DNA of 7,675 nt from CAYNXB01 sp964401045 (GTDB lineage Bacteria > Pseudomonadota > Alphaproteobacteria > Sphingomonadales > Sphingomonadaceae), in assembly GCA_964401045.1 (NCBI GenBank), contig CAYNXB010000104.1, positions 1-7,675 of the forward strand. Reading direction: 5' to 3'. A program made the translations under genes and the position numbers. Position 1 is the first letter of the stretch, and the number at the start of each line of letters is the position of its first letter. Under the pieces are notes generated by a model. That model did no database searches. It was not told the origin of the DNA and saw only the letters and a program-made list of their open reading frames with translations. Shown piece after piece: positions 1-5,890 of this stretch.

Positions 1-688
1 CCAGCCGGTTGGTGCCGCCGCGCGGCCACCACACTCCGCCGTCGCGCTCGAGCTTATGGATCAAGGCGTAGATCGCGCTCGTGGTCATCGGGTTGCCGCC
101 GACCAGCAAGCTGTGGAAGCTGAATGCCTCGCGCAGCTTTTCGCTCTCGATGAACTTCGACACCGTCGCATAGACCGAGCGCCACGCCTGGTGCTTTAGC
201 AACGCCGGCGCGGCCTTGATCATCGACTTGAAATCGAGGAACGGCCGCGCGCCCAGCTTGACGTAGCCTTCGTGGTAGACGCTTGCCGAATAGGCGAGGA
301 ACGCCTCGTATCCGGCAATGTCGACCGGGCTTATGCGTCCGATCTCGCGGCGCAACGCCTCGTCGTCGTTGCCGTAGTCGAAGTGCGTGCCGTCGGGCCA
401 GGTCAGGCGGTAGAACGGGGAGACCGGCAACAGCTCCACGTCATTGTCCATCGTCCGGCCGGACAGCGCCCACAGCTCACGCAGCGCATTCGGATCGGTG
501 ATGACGGTTGGCCCTGCGTCGAACGTGAAGCCGTCTCGCTCCCAGAAGTAGGCCCGGCCACCGGGCTTGTCGCGCGCCTCTATCAGCGTGGTCGCGACGC
601 CCGCCGACTGCAGGCGTATGGCGAGCCCGAGCCCGCCGAACCCCGCGCCGATCACGCAGGCGCGCTTGCCGGTAAGTGCGTCGGTCAT
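1..688 (-). CDS. crtI: Phytoene desaturase CrtI (N-terminal part, cut by window edge)
   Basis: This FAD-dependent desaturase converts colourless phytoene to lycopene, the substrate of the CrtY cyclase encoded just upstream. The visible 229 residues begin MTDALTGKRACVIGAGFGG. They show the dinucleotide-binding fold: GAGFGG at residues 14-19, an acidic residue ending the second strand (E37), GGRAYFW from 43, and FDAGPTVI around 56-63, all typical of the bacterial CrtI family. The family is usually about 490-500 residues, so roughly half the gene is missing past position 1; that is the window boundary, not a truncation. The start ATG (686-688) overlaps the crtY stop in an ATGA, and a GGAG lies about 8 bases upstream inside the end of crtY, so translational coupling is likely. 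A phytoene synthase gene (crtB) would be expected beyond the left edge, but this is inference. Other CrtI-like desaturases such as CrtD are less likely given the crtY partner. Confidence 0.95.
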   Translation of the reverse strand, partial: MTDALTGKRACVIGAGFGGLGLAIRLQSAGVATTLIEARDKPGGRAYFWERDGFTFDAGPTVITDPNALRELWALSGRTMDNDVELLPVSPFYRLTWPDGTHFDYGNDDEALRREIGRISPVDIAGYEAFLAYSASVYHEGYVKLGARPFLDFKSMIKAAPALLKHQAWRSVYATVSKFIESEKLREAFSFHSLLVGGNPMTTSAIYALIHKLERDGGVWWPRGGTNRL

Positions 689-1860
689 GTGGCGGGCTCC
701 AGTGGCCGGCCTTCGGCCAGCAGTGCGGCAAGCGCGCGCGTGACGGGCACCGGCGGCTTTCCGCACAGGATCCGGCGGCGATCTGCCGGCGTGGAACCGC
801 CGGCGTAGAGCCGCTCGATCGTCGGGCGGGGCAAGCGATAGAACCGCTCGAGCACCTTGTAGCGCTGGCTCGGTTCGGTGGCGCGGAACAGCATCCGGCC
901 GAGCAGCCGGTAGAAGCGTGTCGCGCGCCAATGCTCGCTCGCCTTGTCCGCGAGCAAAGTTGCGAGCGCGGAGCCCGACAAGTCGGCGTTGTCCGCCACC
1001 AGCAGCGCAATCCGTGCCGCCTGCGGCAGAGTATAGCTCGTCAGCGGGTGCCAGAATCCGCCCCGCGCACCGGCCAGGGCAACCCCTCCGGCCGCTTGCG
1101 AGGCTTGCCAGGCCGCGAAGTCGCCGCCTGTCACCACGGGCAGCACGCCGGTTTCTTCGGCGAGCACATCGCCGATCCACCCGCGCCGCCGGCAATAGGC
1201 GTCGAGCCGCTCGCCCAGCACGTCGCGGTCGAGCACTGGGTGATCGGCATAATAGGTATCCTCGACGAACAGCTCGTTCGGTCCCAGCGGCAGGCAATAG
1301 ACGAAGCGGTAACCGCCGAGTTGCTCCACGGTCGCGTCCATGATCAGTGGCCGGTCGAGCCCATGCGGTGTCCTGGTGCGCACGTGGCCGCCAAGGAACA
1401 CCTGCCACCCGCCCGTCAGGTGCGGGGTCGGATCGAACCCGCGGCAATCGATCACTGTGCGCGCCTCGATCCGCTTGCCGTTTTCCAGCGTGATGCCCTC
1501 ACCGTCGAGCGCCGCGACGGGCGTGCCGCGATAGATCGCCGCCGGTGAGAGCGTCTTGCGCAGTGTCGCCGCGAAGTCGGCCGAAATCAGCGAGTGGTAT
1601 GGTGTCGCGAGCTTGCGCCGATAGGCCGGGAAACGCACTTCGTAGCCGTCGTTCCATTCGGCTCGCGGGAACGCCGCCAGCAATTCCTCGCCGCCCGGCG
1701 GCAAATCACTCGCGAACCAGCTCCAGCGGTGGTTGCCGCCCAGCATCTTGCCCGCTTCGACGAGCGCGAGCTTCAGCTCGGGCCGCGCCCGCGTCAATGC
1801 CAGCGCGATCAGGCCGCCTGACAGCCCACCTCCGGCAATGGCGATGTCACATCCGCTCAT
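685..1860 (-). CDS. crtY: Lycopene beta-cyclase CrtY
   Basis: It cyclises both ends of lycopene to give beta-carotene, the precursor of the xanthophylls of yellow and orange sphingomonads, at the cytoplasmic membrane. The 391-residue protein has the usual family length. It opens with a flavin/NAD-binding loop (GGGLSGGL, residues 10-17), then NHRWSW (43-48, the family's NHTWS-type motif), GGWQVFLGGHVR (150-161), FVEDTYYAD (198-206, corresponding to the FLEET-type motif) and GARGGFWHPLTSYTLP (264-279). I chose the ATG at 1860 because the protein then starts directly before the nucleotide-binding strand (MSGCDIAIAGGG). The open frame continues upstream to 1953, but those 31 extra residues look non-homologous and would overlap the divergent gene at 1946. 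No clear Shine-Dalgarno precedes 1860. The stop overlaps the crtI start, so the two are co-transcribed. Confidence 0.94.
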   Translation of the reverse strand: MSGCDIAIAGGGLSGGLIALALTRARPELKLALVEAGKMLGGNHRWSWFASDLPPGGEELLAAFPRAEWNDGYEVRFPAYRRKLATPYHSLISADFAATLRKTLSPAAIYRGTPVAALDGEGITLENGKRIEARTVIDCRGFDPTPHLTGGWQVFLGGHVRTRTPHGLDRPLIMDATVEQLGGYRFVYCLPLGPNELFVEDTYYADHPVLDRDVLGERLDAYCRRRGWIGDVLAEETGVLPVVTGGDFAAWQASQAAGGVALAGARGGFWHPLTSYTLPQAARIALLVADNADLSGSALATLLADKASEHWRATRFYRLLGRMLFRATEPSQRYKVLERFYRLPRPTIERLYAGGSTPADRRRILCGKPPVPVTRALAALLAEGRPLEPAT

Positions 1861-1863
1861 TGC

Positions 1864-1880
1864 GTACGGCTGTAGCGTAC
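1864..1880. repeat. Inverted repeat upstream of crtY
   Basis: GTACG and CGTAC form perfect 5-base arms around a 7-base spacer, ending only 3 bases before the crtY start in the 85-bp gap shared with the divergent DUF2585 gene. It could be an operator or chance; no regulator in the window points to it. Confidence 0.3.
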
Positions 1881-1896
1881 CGGGCGGCAAGGACAA
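1869..1896 (-). promoter_or_regulatory. Possible weak crtY promoter
   Basis: On the minus strand TTGTCC (1891-1896) is followed after 16 bases by TACAGC (1869-1874), a poor match to the sigma-70 consensus. Transcription would begin within a few bases of the crtY ATG, giving a leaderless or nearly leaderless message. That would fit the absence of a Shine-Dalgarno, but the hexamers alone are weak evidence. Confidence 0.2.
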
Positions 1897-1945
1897 GGCG
1901 GGGCGAGGCTTGCGCACGATGGAAGGCAACGGCACAACCCGGGCG

Positions 1946-2536
1946 ATGGGCAATCATCTCCTGCCGCACCGCCGCGCCCTGATCGCGACGCTGATCGTAG
2001 CGGCGGTCGCCGCGGCGATCCTGCTGGCGATGGGCCGTCCGCCGATCTGCACCTGCGGCACAGTCAAGCTGTGGCACGGGATCGTGCAATCGGCGGAGAA
2101 CAGCCAGCACCTGACCGACTGGTATTCGCCAAGCCACGTGATCCATGGCCTGCTGTTCTATTTCTTCGCCTGGGTGCTGTGGACGCGGTGGAAGGTATTC
2201 GGCGGGCTACCGGCGAAATGGGCGCTGCCGATCGCGGTGGCGTTCGAGGCGTTCTGGGAGCTGGTCGAGAACTCGCCGCCGGTGATCGAGCGCTACCGCT
2301 CGGTCACGGTCAGCTGGGGCTATACCGGGGACAGCGTTGTCAACTCGATGGCCGATATCGGCTGGATGGCGATCGGATTCCTGCTCGCGAGCCGCATCCC
2401 GGCCTGGCTCAGCGTGGTGCTGGCGGTGGCGTTCGAGCTGCTCACGCTGGCCATCATTCGTGACAATCTCACGTTGAACGTGCTGATGTTGCTGTCGCCG
2501 GTGGACGCCATCGCCCAGTGGCAGGCGCAGGGCTAA
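1946..2536 (+). CDS. DUF2585 (UPF0314) family multi-pass membrane protein
   Basis: This uncharacterised inner-membrane protein belongs to a family found mainly in alphaproteobacteria; its biochemical role is not known. The 196 residues carry several hydrophobic stretches (about 11-29, 65-80, 92-104, 137-149 and 153-172). Between them are conserved polar motifs: ICTCGTVKLWHG (34-45), ENSQHLTDWYSPSH (51-64), EAFWELVENSP (101-111), GDSVVNSMAD (128-137) and RDNLTLN (172-178). I start at ATG 1946 because the protein then begins just before the first membrane helix. An in-frame ATG at 1919 would add nine residues and cannot be excluded; neither has a strong Shine-Dalgarno. It diverges from crtY, and a hairpin with a T-run follows its stop. 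Family assignment rests on motif recognition and is fairly sure; function is unknown. Confidence 0.88.
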   Translation: MGNHLLPHRRALIATLIVAAVAAAILLAMGRPPICTCGTVKLWHGIVQSAENSQHLTDWYSPSHVIHGLLFYFFAWVLWTRWKVFGGLPAKWALPIAVAFEAFWELVENSPPVIERYRSVTVSWGYTGDSVVNSMADIGWMAIGFLLASRIPAWLSVVLAVAFELLTLAIIRDNLTLNVLMLLSPVDAIAQWQAQG

Positions 2537-2595
2537 CTCTCGACAAAACAGCAGGAACCGCGCAGTGAGGATGGCGTTGTCGAGCGAGAGTTTTT
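2535..2595 (+). terminator. Hairpin with T-run after the DUF2585 gene
   Basis: AACTCTCGACAA (2535-2546) pairs with TTGTCGAGCGAGAGTT (2577-2592) over 12 base pairs, apart from a 4-base CGAG bulge. A T-run follows directly (2591-2595). The 30-base loop is long for a classical intrinsic terminator, so this is a plausible but not certain end of the DUF2585 transcript. It overlaps the DUF2585 stop codon. Confidence 0.5.
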
Positions 2596-2610
2596 GAGCG
2601 AGACAAAACA
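2542..2610. repeat. Short direct repeats before the MipA-like gene
   Basis: GACAAAACA occurs at 2542-2550 and again at 2602-2610; GAGCGAGA occurs at 2582-2589 and 2596-2603. These 9- and 8-base direct repeats frame and overlap the hairpin described above. They may reflect local duplication or slippage, or serve as paired protein-binding sites. No insertion sequence ends are visible. Confidence 0.5.
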
Positions 2611-2623
2611 TGGGGGGCCATCG

Positions 2624-3496
2624 ATGAGATATGCGGTTGCCGGATTGCTGGCGCTGGCTGGCACAGTGGCCTTTACCGCGCCGGCCACGGCGCAAGACGT
2701 CGATGCACCGGCGGCGTCCGATCCCGATGCGGGCGCGAGCGTGTTCGATGGCGATTATCTCACCATCGGCATCGGCGGCGCGTACGTGCCGAGCTATGAC
2801 GGCTCGGACGATTACGTGTTCACCGCGCTTCCGATGCTCCAGGGCAGCATCGGCGGAGTGGGCATCAGCCCGCGCGCGGCGGGCGTCGCGCTCGATTTCA
2901 TTCCAGACCGCGCGGACAGCAAAATACGCTTCTCGCTCGGCCCTACGGTGCGCCTGCGGATGAGCCGCGCCAACGATATTAAAGACGAGGTGGTCGAACT
3001 GCTGCCTGAACTCGACACGGCGATCGAGGTCGGCCCGTCGGCTGGCGTCTCGTTCGCCGGCGTGCTCAATCCATACGATTCGCTGTCGATGACAGTCGAC
3101 GTCCGGTGGGACGTGGCCGGCGCACACGACGGGATGACCGTGGGGCCTTCGCTGTCGTACACCACGCCGCTGTCGCGCGGCATGGCGGCAGTCCTCAGCG
3201 TCGGCGGCGAGTGGGCCGACGACAAGTTCATGGATTACTACTACTCGATCGACGCCGGTGCGGCGACGATCACCGGCCTTGACCAGTTCAATGCCGGCAG
3301 CGGCTTCAGGTCGGTCGGCACGCAGCTGCTGCTCGGGTGGGATCTCGACAACGACCTGCAAAACGGCGGCCTCGCGCTGTTCGCGGTCGGCGGCTATTCG
3401 AAGCTGCTCGGAGATGCGGCCGACACGCCGTTCACTGCCGAGCGCGGCAGCGCCAGCCAGTGGCTCGCCGGAGCTGGCATCGCCTACACGTTCTGA
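2624..3496 (+). CDS. MipA/OmpV family outer-membrane protein
   Basis: This is a probable outer-membrane beta-barrel of the MipA/OmpV family. Named members include a murein hydrolase scaffold and a Vibrio porin-like protein, so the exact role is open. The 290-residue product has a clear Sec signal peptide (residues 1 to about 23, hydrophobic core AVAGLLALAGTVAF, AxA-type cleavage near ATA-QD). The mature part has a short acidic linker, then alternating polar and hydrophobic strands: DYLTIGIGGAYVPSYDGSDDY (44-64), an extended YYYSIDAG segment (205-212), and a terminal strand ending AGIAYTF, whose final phenylalanine is the usual barrel-assembly signal. The ATG at 2624 puts the signal peptide at the very N terminus and follows a G-run (2612-2617) by 6 bases. 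A TTG at 2594 would add ten residues ahead of it and is less likely. Length fits the family. Confidence 0.85.
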   Translation: MRYAVAGLLALAGTVAFTAPATAQDVDAPAASDPDAGASVFDGDYLTIGIGGAYVPSYDGSDDYVFTALPMLQGSIGGVGISPRAAGVALDFIPDRADSKIRFSLGPTVRLRMSRANDIKDEVVELLPELDTAIEVGPSAGVSFAGVLNPYDSLSMTVDVRWDVAGAHDGMTVGPSLSYTTPLSRGMAAVLSVGGEWADDKFMDYYYSIDAGAATITGLDQFNAGSGFRSVGTQLLLGWDLDNDLQNGGLALFAVGGYSKLLGDAADTPFTAERGSASQWLAGAGIAYTF

Positions 3497-3507
3497 GCGG
3501 CGCTCAG
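3493..3507. terminator. Hairpin spanning two convergent stop codons
   Basis: CTGAGC (3493-3498) and GCTCAG (3502-3507) form a perfect 6-base-pair stem with a GGC loop. It contains the stop codon of the plus-strand barrel protein (3494-3496) and that of the minus-strand DUF6152 gene (3504-3506). No T-run follows on either strand, so any termination would not be the classical Rho-independent kind. Confidence 0.4.
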
Positions 3508-3893
3508 CCGCCTGGTTTGAGCGTCTTCTCGCGCTGCGGGTAGACGTCGTAGGTCTTGCCGCGCACGGTGATCGTCTCGCCCTTGAATGCGCGCATCTTG
3601 GGATCGCGCGCGCGGTGGCCGGTCAGGCTCGCCTGATCGCCGATTTTTGCCGCACTCGGCCCGAAGCCCGATCCCCGCGCGACGATCGGCGGCGACAGGT
3701 CGACTTCCCACAGCCCGTCGACCGCGCGCAACTGCAGGTGCATGTGCGGGTTGCCGAAGCTGATCGCCTGGATTGTGCCCGACAGGCGGCTTTCGCTGTC
3801 GTCGGTCCACGCCCAGCCATGGTGGGCCGCTGCTGCTGCCGGAATCGCGACCGCGGTCGCTATTGCAAGATAACGAAGTGGAAGGCGTGCCAT
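3504..3893 (-). CDS. Exported DUF6152 family protein
   Basis: This small secreted or periplasmic protein of unknown function has 129 residues. It begins with a signal peptide (MARLPLRYLAIATAVAIPAAAAA), after which the mature chain opens with HHGWAW (24-29), a hallmark of DUF6152 proteins. Further conserved pieces are SGTIQAISFGNPH (38-50), WEVDLSPP (62-69), GDQASLTGHRARDP (85-98) and GKTYDVYP (112-119), consistent with a small beta-rich domain. The paired histidines and the GNPH motif might bind metal, but this is inference. Start choice is firm: a GAGGAG (3901-3906) sits 7 bases before the ATG at 3893, while the in-frame TTG at 3911 would place that ribosome-binding site inside the gene. It lies downstream of the PilZ gene on the same strand but 102 bp away with hairpins between, so it may be transcribed alone. 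Confidence 0.82.
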   Translation of the reverse strand: MARLPLRYLAIATAVAIPAAAAAHHGWAWTDDSESRLSGTIQAISFGNPHMHLQLRAVDGLWEVDLSPPIVARGSGFGPSAAKIGDQASLTGHRARDPKMRAFKGETITVRGKTYDVYPQREKTLKPGG

Positions 3894-3952
3894 CGCCTGT
3901 CTCCTCTCCAACCCTTCCGCCCTGGTTCGGCATAACAGAGCGGGTGCGGGTT

Positions 3953-3994
3953 GTCGCGACCTCGCGACCCGGGTGTCGCCGGCTGGTGAGCCGG
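3953..3994 (-). terminator. Tandem hairpins after the PilZ gene
   Basis: Two stems follow the PilZ stop on the minus strand. CCGGCT/AGCCGG (3979-3984 with 3989-3994, 4-base loop) lies 1 base past the stop codon. GTCGCG/CGCGAC (3953-3958 with 3963-3968, 4-base loop) comes next. Both are perfect 6-base-pair stems but neither has a T-run, so they may stabilise the 3' end rather than terminate transcription alone. Confidence 0.4.
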
Positions 3995-3995
3995 G

Positions 3996-4502
3996 CTACG
4001 GTCCCCGCTGGCCTAACGCCAATTCGACTTCGGCCAGCGGTTCCACGAATGCCCCGACCGCTATGCCGGAGGCGACCACCGCGAGGCCGGTCGCGAGGAT
4101 TCCGATGGCGGCGAAGTCGAACACGCGTGCGAAACGGCGGCTGGCGGCGGCGCGTTCTTCGGCCGAAGGCGTGCGTCGCTCGCACACGCGCATCTGCACG
4201 TCGTTGGCGGTGCGGGCTACCTTGCGGCCGGGACTTACCGGCAGCAGCAGGTCTTCAACCGAAATCTGCTCCCGCACATGGACGCCGATGCGGTCCGCCG
4301 CCGTCCAGGCCACCCGGCCGATCATCACATAAGTGCCCCGGCGGATCTCGACGTAGCTGCCGCGGCCGGGCGGGTCCTGGCACAGCGCCATTATCCCGCG
4401 TGAGGATATGTTGAGAATCTGCGCGTCGCTCCAGCCCGCGTCGTCCTTCAGGCGCACGCCGATCCGCACCGGCTTGCGCGGTTCTCGTGTGCGCTGCGGC
4501 AT
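3996..4502 (-). CDS. PilZ domain protein with C-terminal membrane segment
   Basis: This is a probable cyclic-di-GMP receptor. The 168-residue protein carries both halves of the PilZ ligand signature: RKPVR (9-13, RxxxR) and NISSRG (31-36, the D/NxSxxG box). The strands of a small PilZ barrel follow, ending near VEDLLLP (82-88). A charged linker (RRTPSAEERAAASRR, 109-123) leads to one hydrophobic helix (about 129-152, FDFAAIGILATGLAVVASGIAVGAF), so the protein is likely anchored in the inner membrane with the PilZ domain in the cytoplasm. I chose the ATG at 4502, preceded by AAGGGGA about 10 bases upstream. A GTG at 4550 would add 16 residues without extending the domain. The output process (motility, polysaccharide, cell cycle) cannot be told from the sequence, and no cyclase or phosphodiesterase is encoded nearby. 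Confidence 0.85.
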   Translation of the reverse strand: MPQRTREPRKPVRIGVRLKDDAGWSDAQILNISSRGIMALCQDPPGRGSYVEIRRGTYVMIGRVAWTAADRIGVHVREQISVEDLLLPVSPGRKVARTANDVQMRVCERRTPSAEERAAASRRFARVFDFAAIGILATGLAVVASGIAVGAFVEPLAEVELALGQRGP

Positions 4503-4641
4503 GTCGATTGCGTCCCCTTGCGGCAGGACGCGCGGTCCCGGCTCGTGCACCCCATTGATGCGGAATGCTTGCCTGTGAACTGTTTAAGGAAACCTTGCCG
4601 CAGCGGCGAGTCGATCCCGTAAAGCTACGCCTTCCCCGTTA

Positions 4642-5286
4642 TCATGGGATTATGCGTGTTTCCGTGGCGGCGTGCGACCTGCCAGGAACTTGCCAAATGC
4701 GCTGATAGCCATCGAACACTTGCGGGATGCCGATCCGGGCGAAGAATTGGCCAACAACCGCGCCCTTGCCGATCGACCCGAACAGTGACGTAACATTATC
4801 GTCGACGGCCACCAGCGCGCCGGGCTTCAGCAGATGAAAGCCCGCGGCAAGCTCCTGCATATGGTGCGCCATCGAAGCCCAGAGAGTCGCCAACTCAAAG
4901 TCGAAGCTGTCGAGATAGAGCATGTCCACCTTTCGTCGGGCGCGAGCCAGCCAGGCAACGGAATCGCCGCAATGAACGGTGGTGCGTGGCCCTACCTGGT
5001 GCTGCGCTTCGGCCACGGCTTCCGGGTTGATGTCGACGCTGAGCACTGATCCGTTCAGTTCTTCGGCGATCGCATCGAAAATCAGAGTGGAGGCCCCATC
5101 GCCGCTGAAGTCCGCTTCCTTGCGGGCGCATCCGGTCTCGATGGTCCGGGGCTGCTGGCATTGCCGCAAGTACCGAAGCATAAACTCGAAGCCCTCCCGG
5201 CGTATACCGGTCAACGCAATCATCTCCGGCAATGTCGGCTTGGCGCCGGAGTGCTTTCCGGTGCCGGATTTCGTCTTCGCTTGCAT
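4642..5286 (-). CDS. Class I SAM-dependent methyltransferase, substrate unknown
   Basis: A Rossmann-fold methyltransferase, probably of the Methyltransf_24-like group. The 214 residues show a variant motif I, IETGCARKEADFSGDGAST (49-67), where the glycine-rich loop is stretched by an insert. Then come SVDINPEA (83-90, the acidic residue contacting the SAM ribose), HCGDS (105-109), VDMLYLDSFD (120-129, motif IV region) and LKPGALVAVDDN (153-164). The N-terminal 18 residues are lysine-rich and probably disordered. The substrate cannot be read from the sequence; relatives act on sugars, small molecules and proteins. By eye the gene is less GC-rich than its neighbours and uses TTG, ATA, GGA, TCA and TTT codons more freely, which hints at a different history. 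It is separated from rplL by a strong terminator. The ATG at 5286 has only a weak GGA-type ribosome-binding site. Confidence 0.8.
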   Translation of the reverse strand: MQAKTKSGTGKHSGAKPTLPEMIALTGIRREGFEFMLRYLRQCQQPRTIETGCARKEADFSGDGASTLIFDAIAEELNGSVLSVDINPEAVAEAQHQVGPRTTVHCGDSVAWLARARRKVDMLYLDSFDFELATLWASMAHHMQELAAGFHLLKPGALVAVDDNVTSLFGSIGKGAVVGQFFARIGIPQVFDGYQRIWQVPGRSHAATETRIIP

Positions 5287-5392
5287 CGTACGCCGGTTCC
5301 GTTCTGTCGTGATTGTGTTCGTCGGTCAGCCCCTCTCCGACTTGGGGTAGATGCTCATTGTCAACGGTTGCGGTCAAGCATCCAGTTGGGCG

Positions 5393-5433
5393 AAAAAAAG
5401 GGCGGTGCCTCTCGGCACCGCCCCTCGTTTTTT
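5393..5433. terminator. Bidirectional intrinsic terminator after rplL
   Basis: GGGCGGTGCC (5400-5409), loop TCTC and GGCACCGCCC (5414-5423) make a perfect 10-base-pair stem. Seven A's on the left (5393-5399) supply the T-run for the minus-strand rplL transcript, and six T's on the right (5428-5433) would serve transcription from the left. It begins 18 bases past the rplL stop and separates the ribosomal genes from the methyltransferase gene. Confidence 0.95.
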
Positions 5434-5450
5434 CTCGAAGGAGAAAGAGC

Positions 5451-5828
5451 TTACTTGAGCTCGACGGTGCCGCCGGCTTCCTCGATCTTCTTCTTGATCT
5501 CTTCGGCTTCGGTCTTGTTGATGCCTTCCTTGACGGCCTTGGGCGTGCTCTCGACCAGAGCCTTGGCTTCGGTGAGGCCCAGGCCGGTGATGGCGCGGAC
5601 TTCCTTGATCACCTGGATCTTCTTGCCGCCGTCGCCCGTGAGGATGACGTCGAACTCGGTCTTCTCTTCGGCAGCTTCGGCAGCGGCGCCACCGCCGGCG
5701 GGGGCCGCCACGGCAACAGCAGCGGCAGCGGAAACGCCCCACGCTTCTTCGAGCGCCTTGGCGAGCTCAGCGGCTTCCAGGACGGTCAGCTTCGAAAGGT
5801 CTTCAACCAGCTTGGCGATATCGGCCAT
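5451..5828 (-). CDS. rplL: 50S ribosomal protein L7/L12
   Basis: The flexible stalk protein of the large ribosomal subunit; dimers bind L10 and recruit translation GTPases (EF-Tu, EF-G, IF2, RF3). The 125 residues fall into the usual three parts: a helical N-terminal dimerisation and L10-binding domain (1-31), an Ala/Gly-rich hinge (about 32-55), and the compact C-terminal domain (56-125). The last contains GDGGKKIQVIKEVRAITGLG (65-84) and ends GGTVELK. Length and sequence are typical of alphaproteobacteria. GGAG lies 9 bases before the ATG at 5828. The gene follows rplJ by 62 bp on the same strand and shares its promoter as far as can be seen. Unusually, it is followed by a strong terminator and not by rpoB. 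Confidence 0.98.
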   Translation of the reverse strand: MADIAKLVEDLSKLTVLEAAELAKALEEAWGVSAAAAVAVAAPAGGGAAAEAAEEKTEFDVILTGDGGKKIQVIKEVRAITGLGLTEAKALVESTPKAVKEGINKTEAEEIKKKIEEAGGTVELK

Positions 5829-5854
5829 GACTTCGTACTCCGTTCAAATTGGGA

Positions 5855-5869
5855 GGGGCGAAATGCCCC
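5855..5869 (-). other. Small hairpin in the rplJ-rplL gap
   Basis: GGGGC (5855-5859) and GCCCC (5865-5869) can form a 5-base-pair stem with a 5-base loop, 27 bases before the rplL start. It is short and may be chance, though a structure here could help set the higher L7/L12 yield relative to L10. Confidence 0.3.
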
Positions 5870-5890
5870 GAGTGTCGCTTGAAAAACCGC

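Noticed and set aside
272..808. Plus-strand frame over the crtI and crtY region
   Set aside because: It is the complement of well-recognised carotenoid genes and has no domain of its own.
1861..1953. N-terminal extension of CrtY to an upstream start at 1953
   Set aside because: The 31 extra residues are proline- and arginine-rich, lie before the nucleotide-binding strand that normally starts the family, and would overlap the divergent gene start at 1946.
2542..2610. 9-base direct repeats as target-site duplications of a small mobile element
   Set aside because: The enclosed segment is only about 51 bases, has no terminal inverted repeats at its ends, and carries no transposase trace.
2207..3361. 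Long open frame (384 codons) on the minus strand
   Set aside because: It lies antisense across the DUF2585 and MipA-like genes. Its translation is rich in Arg, His and Glu, with no recognisable domain, as expected for a shadow frame in GC-rich DNA.
4503..4550. GTG start at 4550 for the PilZ protein
   Set aside because: It would add 16 residues before the RxxxR motif without matching family structure; the ATG at 4502 has a better-placed purine-rich site.
5359..5364. TTGACA on the minus strand upstream of the methyltransferase as a promoter -35
   Set aside because: No acceptable -10 hexamer lies 16-18 bases downstream, so I do not call a promoter there.
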